From NCBI GenBank assembly GCA_029204225.1, contig CM055107.1:18964218-19028217 (forward strand): a stretch of DNA of 64,000 bases, in the 5' to 3' direction. Position 1 is the first letter of the stretch. Each line of letters opens with the position of its first letter. This document shows, piece by piece, positions 23,290 to 36,800 of this stretch. Both the position numbers and the translations under genes were made by a program. Source of the stretch: Diphasiastrum complanatum (lineage: Eukaryota; Streptophyta; Lycopodiopsida; Lycopodiales; Lycopodiaceae). The notes under the pieces were generated by a model. The model was given only the letters and a program-made list of their open reading frames with translations. It had not been told where the DNA came from and did not search any database.

Positions 23290-26181
23290 ACAAACCACAC
23301 CTGATCTTGGGTAGAATTTGAATCTGATCAATGCAAAATTACTGATAGGAGTAGCAAGAGGCAGAGTTACTTATATAGATTGGCACATTGCTATTCTGAG
23401 TCTAGTCAAGCCTTTAAACCCTCTGTTCTAGTCAATAAAGCATTACTATGGCATCATCACTTAGGACACTTGAATTATGCATCTATTTTGAACATGTCCA
23501 GAAAGTTCATGGTTCTTGATCTCCACTATCCTTCTGGTAAGGTCGATCTCTCTGTCTGTCTACATCTTTGGAAAGCAGACTAGGATTCCTTTTAGATCAA
23601 ACCATATGCATGCAGCAAAAGGTCTGTTAGATGTTATTCATATAGGTATATGTGGACCTATGAAAACTCCTTCATTGCTAGATGCAAAGTATTTCATTAC
23701 TTTTCAATTGACGAATTCTCTAGAAGAACAGTTGTTTATTTCATTAAACAAAATCAGAGGCTTTCATCAAATTCAAACAATTCAAAGAGCATGCTGAGAA
23801 TCAAACTGACAAACGAATCAAAGCACTGAGGTCAGATAACGGGGGAGAATACATCTCCAACAAATTCAAGGAGTATTGTCTTAACAACGGCATTGAGCAA
23901 CAATACATTACCTCCTATTCACCTCAGTCAAATGGTCTTGCTGAGAGAAAGAACAGAACTTTAGTTGAATGGGCAAAGTGCATGTTATCACATGCGACAC
24001 TTCCGAAGTGCTTCTGAGCTGAAGTTGTTTCAATAGCAACCTATATTCAGAACAAATGTCCTACTAAAGGCCTCTTAGACAAAACACCATTCAAAGTTTG
24101 GATAGGTACCAAACTCTCTTTATCAAACTTACAAGTTTTTGGATGTACTACTTTTGCGCAGATACCTCATGATCTTAGGAAGAAGCTCGACTTCCAGAGT
24201 ATCAAATGTGTTTTCATCAACTACACTACTTAAGATCAAGCCTACAAGTTGTTCGATCCCATCAAGTCAAAGATATTCACTAGCCGGGATGTCATCTTCA
24301 TCGAAGATCAGTTTCAAGACATCAAAGGAAATGGTAGTCCCCATGTAGCCGACCTATCAGATTCTCATGACGCATTGAACTTTCTAGTTCCTCGGTCGAC
24401 TATTCCCATTGAAGATCCAAGCTCTTCTACTTTTGACGAACAACAAATCAACGGCGAATCAGAAGATGATGATGTTGCAGATCAGCAACTACAGTGTGAT
24501 GAAAATGATCAACTTCCTACCCAGAAGATCATCAAGGACTAGCAGACCACCTGAGAGGTATATCGACGTGTCTGTAGCCTATGTTCAAGAATCGACGTCT
24601 ATCCAAGAGGCACTCAATCAGCCTGATTCAGATCTCTGGAAAGAAGCTATGGAGAAAGAGTATTCATCTCTTATCAAGAACCAGACATGGACAACTGTTG
24701 AATTACCTACCAGCAGAAACGTAGTTGATTGCATATGGATTTCTAAAGTCAAGTACAACGTAGATGGAAGCATCAACAGAAGAAAGGCACGACTTGTTGC
24801 CAAAGGATCTTCTCAGGTATACAACGTCGATTACATTGGGACCTTCAGTCCAGTAGTCAAGCATTCTTCTATTCGACTTTTGCTATCATTTGCCACTGCA
24901 ACAGATTTGGAAATACATCAAATGGATGTACAGACAACATATCTCAATGGAGTTATCGAAGAAGACATTTACATGGTGCAACCCGAAGGTTATATTATCG
25001 AGGGTAAACACAATCATATGTGTAAACTCCATAAGGCACTTTATGGCCTGAAGCAATCTGCTCGAGCATGGTTTCAAAGGATCAATACTTTCCTTATTGA
25101 TCATGGCTACACACCTAGCTCTTCATATTCAAATGTTTACTTCAAAGCAGTGCATTAGTCTTTTATCATTATCACTTTATACGTGGATGATACATTGTTT
25201 TTTAGCAACAGTACCGATCTGATAAAAGAGGAGAAGATAATGCTATTTTCCGAATTCGACATGACCAATCTGGACGAAGCTCATTTTTGCCTTGGTATAC
25301 AAATCCACAGAGATAGAAAAATAGAAATTGGTCTACATTACAAACAGAGGTACATCTACAACATGTTAGTCAGATATAATCTGATGAATTGCAAGTGAGC
25401 TCTCTCACCAATGGAATCAAGTCTCAAATTGTCAAACCACTAGTGTCTCCAAACAATTCATGAGAAACATCAGATGCGTGAGTATCCTTACCATTCTGCT
25501 ATAGGATCTCTTATGTATGCCATGATCTGTACCAGGCCAGACATAGATTTTGCAGTCAGCTCTCTCAGTCAGTTTATGACTAATCTTGGTGTAATACATT
25601 CAAAGGCTCTTATCAGAGTCATGAGATATCTTCGAGTTACTATGGATTTTTGAATTTGTTATGGAGTAGTCGGCAACGACAAACTCAATTTACTCAGTGG
25701 TACACATATGCAAGTTGGGCAAGAGATGTAGACACTCGTAAATCTACTTCCGGATTTATATTCTTCCTCAACAATGGTCCAATTTCCTGGAACAGTCGCA
25801 AGCAATCTTCGATAGCTCTATCTTCCACTGAATCAGAGTATATTGCAGCCTCTCAAGCTACAAAGGAAGCAATTTGGTTGAGAAATTTTTTCTTAAATAT
25901 CGGTCTGAATCAATGTGCTCCGACGACATTATTTTGTGATAATCAAAGTGCCATTGCTTTATCAGCCAACCCTAGATTTCATTCTAGGAGTAAGCACATT
26001 GAACTGAAGTATCATTTTGTCAACAAAGTTCTCAATGAAGAGGTCATATTGTAGTACTGTAGAATGCAAGATACGACAACAAATATTTTTACCAAAGCAT
26101 TAAGTTTGGATACACACAGAATATTTGGTGTAGAACTAAGTTTGAAGGTCAAGGCATTCAAGGATTCAGATTAAGGGGGAG
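23290..26181 (+). mobile_element. Ty1/copia pol relic (integrase, RT, RNase H) with polypurine tract
   Basis: Domains in order: pre-integrase (CKITDRSSKRQSYLYRLAHC, LWHHHLGHLNYAS), integrase (SDNGGEY, AERKNRT at about 23940), RT (KARLVAKGSSQ, LEIHQMDVQTTYL, YGLKQSARAW, YVDD at 25179-25190), RNase H (STSGFIFF, SSTESEYIAAS, CDNQSAIAL, SRSKHIELKYHFV). The polypurine tract AAGGGGGAG lies at 26173-26181, followed by the LTR start TGTTGG. Gag and protease are absent. The first integrase catalytic Asp is replaced by Gly (HIGICGP for HTDVCGP), and several stops interrupt the frame, such as TGA for Trp in CF*AEV and TAG before SFIIITLYVDD. Confidence 0.9.
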
Positions 26182-27240
<1,059 letters not shown>

Positions 27241-27249
27241 AAGTTAGAT

Positions 27250-27455
27250 ATTGTAGGGATTCTCTCGTCGACATATTGGGGTTTAGGTTACCAGTTTCTC
27301 TCTTCTCCTCTTGCTTCACATGCGTGGCTTGGGAGCTAGATCCAAGTTTGATCTAGGATTGGCTGGGCGGTTTGGCTCCATAGTCTCTCTTAGTGTGTTC
27401 TCCTATCCTCATCTTAGGGGTTATCCCTTTTGGGATATTATATTGGTTTCAGAGC
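27250..27455 (+). repeat. Second copy of the LTR 3' end plus primer-binding site
   Basis: Matches 19927-20132 (CTCGTCGACA, TAGATCCAAG, TTGATCTAGGATTGG, TGTTCTCCTATCCTCATCTTAGGG). It ends in TATTGGTTTCAGAGCC, where TGGTTTCAGAGC at 27444-27455 is one mismatch from the methionine-tRNA site. It therefore marks the 5' end of another element of the same family in the same orientation. Confidence 0.6.
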
Positions 27456-28090
27456 CCGGCTAAGATGCAGTCTTGTATGGGAGTCGGAGGCAAGCTCTAC
27501 ATATTTGTAATTTAACTTACTAATAACAGATTTGTAGAGAGTTTAGAAACATATAAGACCTTTGGAGCTTTCTCGACCCAGTGCCTAAATTCGACCTTGA
27601 GACAAAATTTGACCTCGAGCCAAAATTCAACCCTGAGCCAAAATTCAATGGTTTCAGATGACGCTGTCGAGATGTTCCTTTCGTCGTCACGATGTTGTCT
27701 TTTCATGGTGTTCATGGCTTATTGGATATGTCAATTGTTGGGATCCTGCCTGATCAGGTTTTCTTATGGCATTCGTGGGCTATCAGAGTGCCTTGAGCAC
27801 AATTCTTTTCTCTTGGATTTTTCTTATGCATCTACATCAACTTCTCATTATTTTAGGTTGATGTCTTCTGCTATATGGAGTTTGTGTGTTGGTATCTGAT
27901 GTGATGACTTATGTCCTCTCCTTCAGTATTTCGATTGGTTCATGCATTCTTGCTCCTGTATTATGTGTATTTAGACTCTTTTTGTTATTCCGTATGATTG
28001 GATATTACCACATCTATTGCTTGGGGCCTTTCTTTCACTTTTTAGGATTCTTTCTTTTTAGCCCAAACATTGTTTTTTTAAGTTGGGGAG
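27456..28090 (+). mobile_element. Remnant internal region of an LTR element, ending in a polypurine tract
   Basis: No intact coding. A small minus-strand fragment reads KVLYVSKLSTNLLLVS (about 27560-27515), which resembles the segment after copia protease, so a piece of another element lies inverted here. TTGAGCCAAAATT-like words repeat at 27590-27645. The stretch ends with AAGTTGGGGAG (28080-28090), a good polypurine tract just before the LTR at 28091. Confidence 0.45.
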
Positions 28091-28417
28091 TGTTATGAAC
28101 TCACCTAAGCTAACCCTAATTACTAAGTAGTCCTAATTGGGATATCTTTAGGTACGGGACCATTACCATTAAGGGCATGTCCTTATGGGACCCAAGTATC
28201 CTTAGTTAACCTAATTTCTAGAAGGTTCCACTAAGGGCCTCTAGATAGTATATATAGGGCTAGACATTAGATACATAATTCATTGTATTCATTCTCTACT
28301 AATAGGTATTGCTTGGGCTCTTCGTGGGAGAGTCTCTTATCTATGTTAGCTATTGCTTGTAGGGCTTTAGCCATTGTTCTTCATTTGATATCAACATCTG
28401 TGATTATGTTCATAACA
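28091..28417 (+). repeat. LTR, 327 bp, with 10-bp terminal inverted repeat
   Basis: Starts TGTTATGAAC and ends GTTCATAACA, a perfect 10-bp inverted repeat with the canonical TG..CA ends. It follows the polypurine tract AAGTTGGGGAG and carries a TATA-like TATATA at about 28249. It is best read as a 3' LTR; no 5' partner is in the window. Confidence 0.75.
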
Positions 28418-29104
28418 TGCATGCTATTGTAGAGAGAGAATATTTATAGAGTATACTGGTTCTCAGGATTTGAATTCGAGTGAGTCGAACATTGTGTCAT
28501 ATGTCTTTGATCAATCAAAATGAATAAATGCTTTTGATTTTCTTTCATGTATATGCTCTTTGATTTCTTCCATGATCTCAAAAAAGATGATGTACGATCA
28601 TGTTGTTGTACAAAAAAACAAAATTTAAGACTATTATTTTGGAAAATTTTGGGCACACGATATCTATGAACTATAGAAGTGTACAAAATGAAATATTATG
28701 GAATACTCTTAGCAAAGGCTTAAATCATATTACGTTTCGCCCATCAAGTGTTAATGAAGATGTTTATATCATATTATTTTTCGCCCATCATCTTTTAATG
28801 AAGTTGTATCTGATTGATATAGTGTTTGGGTCAAAGAATTGTGACCCATAAATACCTTGTTGGATAAGCAAATCATGAATGAAGATAACATTACCTATAC
28901 GTTAGTGGAGTAGATTAAAACACAACACAACTTCAACATCAATTGGCTAACTTCAAAAAACCTTGCCAAAGTTTCTTAGCTTATTTTGGAGGGCATTATT
29001 TGACTCCTTTGTTCCAAAAAGTTGGAGCACATAATAATTATTGAAAAACCAATTTACATATAGAGTCAACAAAAAAATTTGCATGAGATTTTTATCTTGA
29101 CTAA
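28418..29104. other. No gene seen
   Basis: AT-rich. A short word, CGCCCATCA..TTAATGAAG, is repeated at 28739 and 28783. The frames on both strands are short and unrecognised. Confidence 0.3.
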
Positions 29105-29330
29105 AAGCTTGAGAACAGGGACCAAAGTTTATGTAGGCTAAAGCTACAGGGTGAGGATATGGCCCTTGGGTAGGCTCTCATAGGTGGAAACTTCCTCACA
29201 CAAGAATGCCTTGGGCACCAGGGATTGGGGTTTTGGTAGGCTAAAGTCCTAGTGGGGGGGGGGGGATGTCCCTTTGGCCTTGCCCTCGGGTAGGCCCTCA
29301 TAGGCAAAAAGCCCATGTCTCAAGTTTTTA
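29105..29330. repeat. Diverged tandem repeat, about 120-bp period, with a G13 run
   Basis: GGGTAGGCTCTCATAGG (29169) recurs as GGGTAGGCCCTCATAGG (29289), with GTAGGCTAAAG words at 29132 and 29237 also offset by about 105-120 bp. A homopolymer of 13 G lies at about 29254-29266. Confidence 0.65.
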
Positions 29331-29500
29331 TTCTATATGTAATGCCAAGTGCTCATTTTTCCTTTGTATTTTGGAGCTACTTTCAAAATTTGATATGTTT
29401 TCCAACCATCAATACATTCAATCAAAACTCTTATGTGAATCAAACCTCTTATGTGAACGACCATGAGAGATTGACTCCAAACAATTGAGATTATGCAAAA

Positions 29501-29795
29501 TTTTCGTGTCACAACCAACGAGTGACTGCTCCATAGCACGCATATATTTTGGTGGAATATGCATTTGCTATGAAAGAAGGCTCGAGGTAAATGAGAGTTC
29601 ACTCAGACAATGCATAAGTGCAAGTTTTTTCTCAAAAATGTGAGAGATTTTCGTGTCACAACCTAACAAGTGACTGCCACATAGCACACATACATTTTGG
29701 TGGAATATGCATATGCTATGAAAGAAGGCTCGAGGTAAATGAGAGTTCACTTAGACAATGCATAAGTGCAAGTTTTTCCTCAATAATGTGAGAGA
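29501..29795. repeat. 147-bp tandem duplication
   Basis: Two copies starting TTTTCGTGTCACAACC at 29501 and 29648 share GTGACTGC, TTTTGGTGGAATATGCAT, GAAAGAAGGCTCGAGG and CAATGCATAAGTGCAAG with few differences. The rest of 29796-30250 shows no gene. Confidence 0.9.
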
Positions 29796-30254
29796 TTGCC
29801 TCATATCAAGTGCATAGTGCATGCACATTATGCATATGGTAGCCATGTTTTGCATGTGCCATGTGGTAGGTTTTCCATTGGCCTTCCACGCACAAATTTT
29901 GTTGTCATTAAAATAATATTCATCAAGTGAACCTTGCATGCACAAATATGTGACTGTGAGATTCTCCAAAATTCACATGCACCAATGCAAGTACGACACC
30001 AAATTTCACAAGTACCAACCCATTCTCTTGAGCATTGTGATAACCAACAACACCTTCTGGGGCACCAATGCCAAATTTTGCAGTCACTGAGCACTAGCAC
30101 GTGCTCCCACGCTCACACCAAGAGGTGTTTTTCACTATGCACTTATATAACTTATGGGATATATTTTTGGTCCTAGAGCGCCATGTATCGGGCAACTAAA
30201 AATTAAAAAAAACAAGAGTTGCTGAGCTGAGCAGGCCAAACCAATGTGTCCTTG

Positions 30255-30345
30255 TCCATCGTAGCACGATGTATGGGTAGAGTTATTGACTGCAACCTAC
30301 AAGGTGCAGGGTCGAATCTAACTACTGCGTAGTGACATCTTAAGA
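30255..30345 (+). repeat. tRNA-like segment, possible SINE head
   Basis: GGGTAGAGTTATTGACTGCA followed about 15 bases later by GGGTCGAATCT resembles the A and B boxes of a tRNA-derived RNA polymerase III promoter at tRNA-like spacing. I see no clear tail or target duplication, so a SINE head is only a suggestion. Confidence 0.35.
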
Positions 30346-30519
30346 GCTTGCTCCTCACTTAGCATTGCTCACATGGCGTCGCCAGGCTATATATGTTGTG
30401 TATAACTATTAATTGCATAACTTTGTATACAAAAACCCAATGTGTGAGAGGCCCCAAGTCTCCACTCATTTTTTAGCCCCTTGCTCACTTTTGGATTTTG
30501 TCATAACCGTTCAGATTTT

Positions 30520-30680
30520 GCCACGTTTTCTCACAATAGATCAATCAAAATATTCCAGGTAACCTCTGCTCTATCTTGATGGCATTGGACAAGGTTTAGC
30601 TCACCACCGTTGGATCTTGTCATGAAACCGATGAGACAATGCCACGTTTCCAGAAGATCGAAGTCTGACACGTGGCAGAT
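30520..30680 (+). promoter_or_regulatory. Probable promoter of the Shg1-like gene, with three ACGT-core motifs
   Basis: Two GCCACGTTT motifs (30520-30528, 30641-30649) and one CACGTGGC motif (G-box/ABRE type; CACGTG at 30669-30674) lie within about 350 bp of the start codon. Such ACGT cores bind plant bZIP and bHLH factors; abscisic-acid or light regulation is possible but unproven. Confidence 0.45.
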
Positions 30681-30749
30681 ATCCAACATATCGGGCGCAA
30701 CATCTACCGTGCCATTAAGGTCCCCTAGGCTGAAGAAGGGGAAAGGTGG

Positions 30750-30875
30750 GGGGGAAAGAGAGAGAGAGAGAGAGAGCGAGCGAGAGCGAGAGAGCCAGCG
30801 AAGATATTGATGGAGAGAGAGAGAGAGAGCGCGAAGGAGGATATTGATGGAGTGAGTTAGAAAGCTGGCAAAAAG
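30750..30875 (+). promoter_or_regulatory. GA-rich leader of the Shg1-like gene
   Basis: Two GA arrays (about 30758-30795 and 30815-30830), each followed by a GGATATTGATGGAG-like word (30802-30816, 30838-30853), precede the ATG at 30876. GA-rich leaders are common in plant genes and can bind BBR/BPC factors. The GATATTGATGG words contain an out-of-frame ATG that stops soon after (ATGGAGTGA). Confidence 0.5.
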
Positions 30876-33800
30876 ATGGAAGGATTTAACGGGGCGGATA
30901 GGAGGATGATGGTAACGCCTGAAGTTGTACTGGATTCTTTGATGAAAGACGGGACATTCGACTCCCTTCGTACTAAAATAACCACACATCTTCGCAACAA
31001 TGTAAGAATTAGTACCTAGTCATGTCTATTACAGTAATTCCTACTTTTGTTGCTTTATTTCCCTCCTTTCAGAATGTTCTGTGTACTACTATCTCAGCTA
31101 GTGTTGCAATATTTGTAGTGTTGGAAAGTTCTACTTTTGTTATGCTTATGCTGGATGATCTCGGTTTTGGCTGCATGTGATCGTTATAAGCGTTCGCAAT
31201 TGCATATTCAAAAGGCTCTACAATTTGTGATTCAAAACCTAGTATCTTCTATAGCATTTTGTAACGATCACGTGAGACCAGGCTTCGAATATTCTGGAAA
31301 TTCAGTAAACAATCTCACGCGGGTGAAGTTAAAGTCATGTTTTTGTGTCTACTTATGGCAAGATATCTTCAATAAGCAGGCGAATCAGAAACACTTTTCG
31401 AATTATTCCCGAGGAGTCTTAAATGACATGGGCATCATTCCTACTTCCACTTAAAAAAGTTACCGCTCTTGCCCTATCTCCTAAGGACAGTGCAACACAA
31501 ACATCAAAGCTATGTTGCGTCCTGTTTCGGAACGCTGCGTTCCGGGAGCGTTCCGGAACGGAACAGTTCTGGAATTCTGCAGCAGTCCAGTTCGAAACGC
31601 TGTAATTTTTTTATTAAATTTTTTTTGGAAGCATGTGTTGGGAGAATGTAGGCCTGTTAAAAAAATTCCAGACACATTTCAAATTTGCAAAACAGACTAA
31701 CTGCTAACTCAGAACTGTAAGTACTTACAAGTTACTACACTAATTGACAACTACTAAAGACTACTAACTGGACCAAGTAATTGGGCTTTAACATGCTGCA
31801 TACCAAAAGTTAAAACTGAAACTTAAAAGGCAATTGCATAGTGTGTACCATGTCTGATGTCATAAACGATGCCAGTGGACGTAAATGTAATGCCAATGGA
31901 CGCCTAAGACCTACCCTAAATCCCTAAGCCCTAGCCCCAAAACCTAGAAAAAAAAAACGATGCAAACACATGCACACCAACCACATGAATGCTCATAGTG
32001 ACCACCTTAGATGCACATTCCGGAACGCATTCGGGAATTCCCGTTAGGGTTTCCGGATCGCAATTTCTTTTTGCTTTTTTTTTTAAGTTGCCAATATGGG
32101 TATCATGTGAAAGGATATCCAAAAAGCAATTATTATGCTATGCAGTTCTGTTTGCTTGTTTTCAGATGGTTTCAGATGGCTGCATTCATAAAAAATTTGG
32201 ACATCACAGATCTGCAAATATTTGCTCTTGCATTCACAGATCTGCATTCACAGGCTACATTCATCAGAAATCTGGACATCAGTAGATCTGCAAACCATTG
32301 GCATAACAAAGACAAATCAGATATTCATTTCAAAGTCTGATATTCATTTCAATAGCAAAAGCGGCAGATCTGGACATCAGATAAAAATCTGCAAATTTTT
32401 TTGCGATGCGGGGACCACGTTGATGATTGGGTATATCTTAAAATCATAAAAGATTCTAGGATTGTGCCTACGAGGATCTAGTGTTTTTTACTATTTTTCA
32501 AAATTTGGCATTAAAAAATAGCTCATTACTTTTTGTTTCTTACCAAAGACTTCACTTTTGAACCACTCGAATCGTTGATTCTTTTGATCTTGAAAAGGTT
32601 GATTTTGAAAAAGGCGTGAAATTTTAAAACCAACATAATAGGCATCTATCTCAACAACAAAATTTCTATCAAAGTTAGAAACATGTAGAATTGGGGAGTA
32701 TTGAGTATTTGTTTGGCACTCAAGACTCAAGAGGCCGTATATAGTTAGTGCCTTTACTCTCAAGGGAATGAAGTGCTGAAGCATTCGAAGAGATGTGGTA
32801 TGCATATATGTAAGTGGGTTGTTGGAACTAGAAACATTAAACCTCATGGGGATTTTTGGAAGTAGGCTAGATTTGTATGGAGTGAATCTTAGCAAGGTCG
32901 AGTGGGATTGTACCATTGGAGATTAAAAAGGCAAAAAATCCAATCTAGAAACCCAAAAAGGACATTTGGACATCTTGGAATAGAGTTAATTATCAGAGAA
33001 GAGTTAAACTGCAACAAACTAATGGTCTCTATGAGTAACAAGGGATACACCATAAACAAGTATACCCTCAAAGTAGACTAGGACATCTATGCCAATAAGG
33101 GGTCAATGATATTATTCATGGCAACATGAAAGGCAGTTTGTTTATTGGTAACTTCAAAAAGCTTGACTTACAATCCAATAAGGCAAATGCGGTATGGACG
33201 GTTGTCTTGGGCTCATGGCTCATCACCAAGGTGCACACAAATTTGGTGGAAGCGAGAGCAAAGAACAATCTTGGAACTGTTGGAATGTAAATGGAATTGC
33301 TTACATTACCATAGGTTACTTTGACCCAAAAGGTCGAGAGTTGTGTAACCATGGTCATTTATTATATTAGGCCTACTAAACTTAGAGTTTGCTAAGTTAA
33401 TATGAAATTAACTTGGTAGGGGCTCATGGGTCCACTAGGCCTAATTGTGACATTAAGCCCCAACTTGACATATTGGAGGTACCTTATTCTTTATATGTAA
33501 CTTATAGAAAGTTGGATAGTCAATAGTCAAGTAGTTGGAAAGCCAATAGTCAAGTAGTTGGATAGCCAATAGTCATGAAGTTAGATAGTCATCTTGGACT
33601 ATATATATGTGTGCATCCCATTTGTATGAGACACTTTTGTAAGCAATACTGACTATTCTCCTTGGCTGTCCACGAGTTTCTACAAGAGGGTTTCTAGCCA
33701 TCTCTCTCTTTCTTTTGAGAATGCCTTGTGTGATTGAATAGTTAAGATCCTGGATCCTTAGGCTTCTATTTCCTACATGGTATCAGAGCCTTGAGAGAGC

Positions 33801-36800
33801 AAATTGCATGTGGAGTATTGCTATCTATTGTGCTCATAATTTCATCTTTGAGATTGCTACCCTTTGAGTAGATTTTGTCTTGGAAAGTCTATTTCCTATC
33901 TACTACAATCTGATTATTCTGTTATGGCTAAAGAATCGGAGTCTATTGGTTCTTTATTTAATGAAGATAGGCTGAATGGCACAAACTATTCCTTGTGGTG
34001 CTACATGATAAAGAACCTTTTAATTGCTAAAGGTTTGTCGGAAGTAGTTCGAAGAGAGGCCGCTTACATTGGCACCTATTACACCATCTAGAAAAACTAC
34101 ATCATCATCTACGGAAGTGTCTTCCGATGAGCAAAAGAAGTGGGATCGACGAGATGCACAAGCACATTCCGTCATTGCATTATCAGTGAAGAGATCTATC
34201 CTTCCACATATTAGATCATGCAAGACTTCCAAAAGTGCTTGGGAGACTCTTGCAAAGATGTTTCAAGTAAAAAATGCGGCAAAAGTGGTATATCTTTGAA
34301 ATCAACTTTCTATCTTGAAGATGCAAGAAGGTGATTTGCTTACAAACCACTTGACGAAGATCAAGGATCTTTGAGAGGAGCTTCTTAGCATTGATGAGGT
34401 GATTGAGAACTCACAATTTGTATCTATTACTCTCAACTCTCTTCCTAATTCTTACATTCCATTTGTGTCATCATTGAGTATTTCTCTTAGGGGACAACAA
34501 ATCTCCTTCGACGAACTTGTTGGCTTACTTCTTCAAGAAGAGCAAACAAGGATCAACTTTGGTGAACAAGAAGATCAAGCTTTCTTTGCAAAAGGCAAAG
34601 GCAAAGGCAAGTGGAAAGGGAAGCCTTCTTTCAACACTTCCAAAGATGATCAAAAATCTAAGGAAGCTCAAGATCAAGGCTCCAAGAAAAAGGGTAAGTG
34701 CCACTATTGCAAGAAGTTTGGGCATCACATCAAAGAATGTAGGAAAAGGCTTGCAAGGAAAAAGAGAAAGGTAACGATACAAGTACCGCAATCGTTACTT
34801 TGGAACAACAATTTGGAAAGGAGGATAATCTTTTCAATAATGATTATGCTTTTGTCACTAATAATCTCATCTCTCCTAAAGACGAGATTTCTGCCACTTC
34901 AAATCTTGTTGGTTTTTCAGCAGAAAACAGCTCATCTTCAGCTTTACAAGTTGCTGTTTTTTCATCTATTGATTGGGTGATTGATAGCGGTGCCACACGT
35001 CATATGACTTATCACAAAGAGGTCTTTACAAAGCTTGTGAAAGTACATGATGGAAGCAAAGTTCAAGGTGTTGATAACACCTCTTATCCTATCAAAGGTA
35101 TTGGAGTGATCCCCATTATCTTACCTAATGGTGAGGAGAAGTACATTCGAAATGTACTTTATGTTCCAAAAATAAAAAAGAATCTCATTTCGATGTCTAC
35201 AATTTGAACCAAGGATTGGTTGTGGAATTCAAAGAAGACAAATGTCTTATCAAAGATCCAAAAAGATCTCTTATGAATGCCTATGAGCGAAGAGCTTCAT
35301 CATCTTTTTGTCTTGTTGCATCGATTTCACATTCTTTGGAGTTGGCTGAATTATGGCATGCTAGGTTTGGACATCTCAACTTTGCTAGCTTGAAGATGTT
35401 GAAGAGATTCAATATGGTTGAAGACATTCCTAATATTGAGCATCTCGAAGGACATGTATGTGAAGGATGCATACTTGGTAAATTTCAAAGGCAAGCTTTT
35501 CCAATTTGATTTGGTTCATAGTGATGTATGTGGTCCAATTAGGACCGAATCCATTGGAAGGTGTAAGTACTTTGTTACTTTTATTGATGACCTTTCAAGA
35601 TTTACATGGATTTATCATATGAAGGCAAAATCTGAAGCAATGATAGAAAACCAGTTTGGGCACTCTTTGAAGATCTTACGTACCGACCGAGGAGGGGAAT
35701 ATATAAAGAATACGTTCGCTTCTTATCTTCAAAGCAAAGGTATCCATCATCAAGTGACAACCCCTTACACAACTCAACAAAATGGTGTTGCCAAAAGAAA
35801 GAATCGCACTATTACGGAGATGGCTCGATGCATGCTCAAGGCAAAGGGTCTACCTCACAAGTTTTGGGCTGAAGCGGTTATAACGGCGGCTTACATTAGT
35901 AATCGGTGTCCTACTAAAGCCTTGAAGGTATTAACTCCTTATGAAGTTTGGTATGGTAAGAAGCCTATTGTTTTTCACTTACGCATCTTTGGTTGCACGG
36001 CTTATGCTTTCATTCCCGATAAGCTAAGAACCAAGCTTGATGATAAAGGAGTTAAATGCATATTTGTTGGCTATGGTAGGGAAAGCAAGGGCTATAGGTT
36101 GTTCAATATGGATACTAATGAAATCATAGTGAGTCGTGATGTTCATTTTGATGAAAAGACCTCCTATGATGTTGTGCCCACTCATGTCATGAAAAGGGAC
36201 TTCCCCCGTGATGCATATGTTGAAATATTTACAGATTTGGTTTTGCCATCTAATCATGAAGATAAGGGACTGCCATCAACTTCTAGTGGACAGCCCACTA
36301 CTTCTTCAATTTTGCAACACATAGTTCATCAAGAAGAATCTATTTATGGTGAAGAGCAGCCTGTTGAAGACATTGGACAGCAAGGTCCAAGTTCGGAAAA
36401 CATTGGACAACAAAGTATTGACAAAGGTAAGGCTGTTGGACAGCCCAAACCAGTCCCTGAATGGTTGTTGTAGACTTTGCAAGACAGCAAAGTGGATCAT
36501 TTCTATGAAGGGAAGACTCATGCCTCTACTAAATCAGTAGAATTTACTGATTGATTTTGCTCTTATTTCTATTGAGGATGGTGCAGTAGAAGAGGAGTAA
36601 AATGTTGGGAGGATGCGATGCAAGAGGAATACAACTCACTCATGAAGAACCACACTTGGGTTCTTGTTGATCTTCCACATGGGGCTGGAATCTTCATCTC
36701 TCAACAACGATACATTGAGCAGATGTTGAAACAATCTTCTTTTTTCAAGTCACCGCAAGTTGATGCATATGATGGATGCATTAGTGAAAAGTTTCATGCG

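Noticed and set aside
29934-30176. 80-codon plus-strand open frame
   Set aside because: Overlaps several other open frames on the opposite strand, has no domain motif and lies in repetitive DNA.
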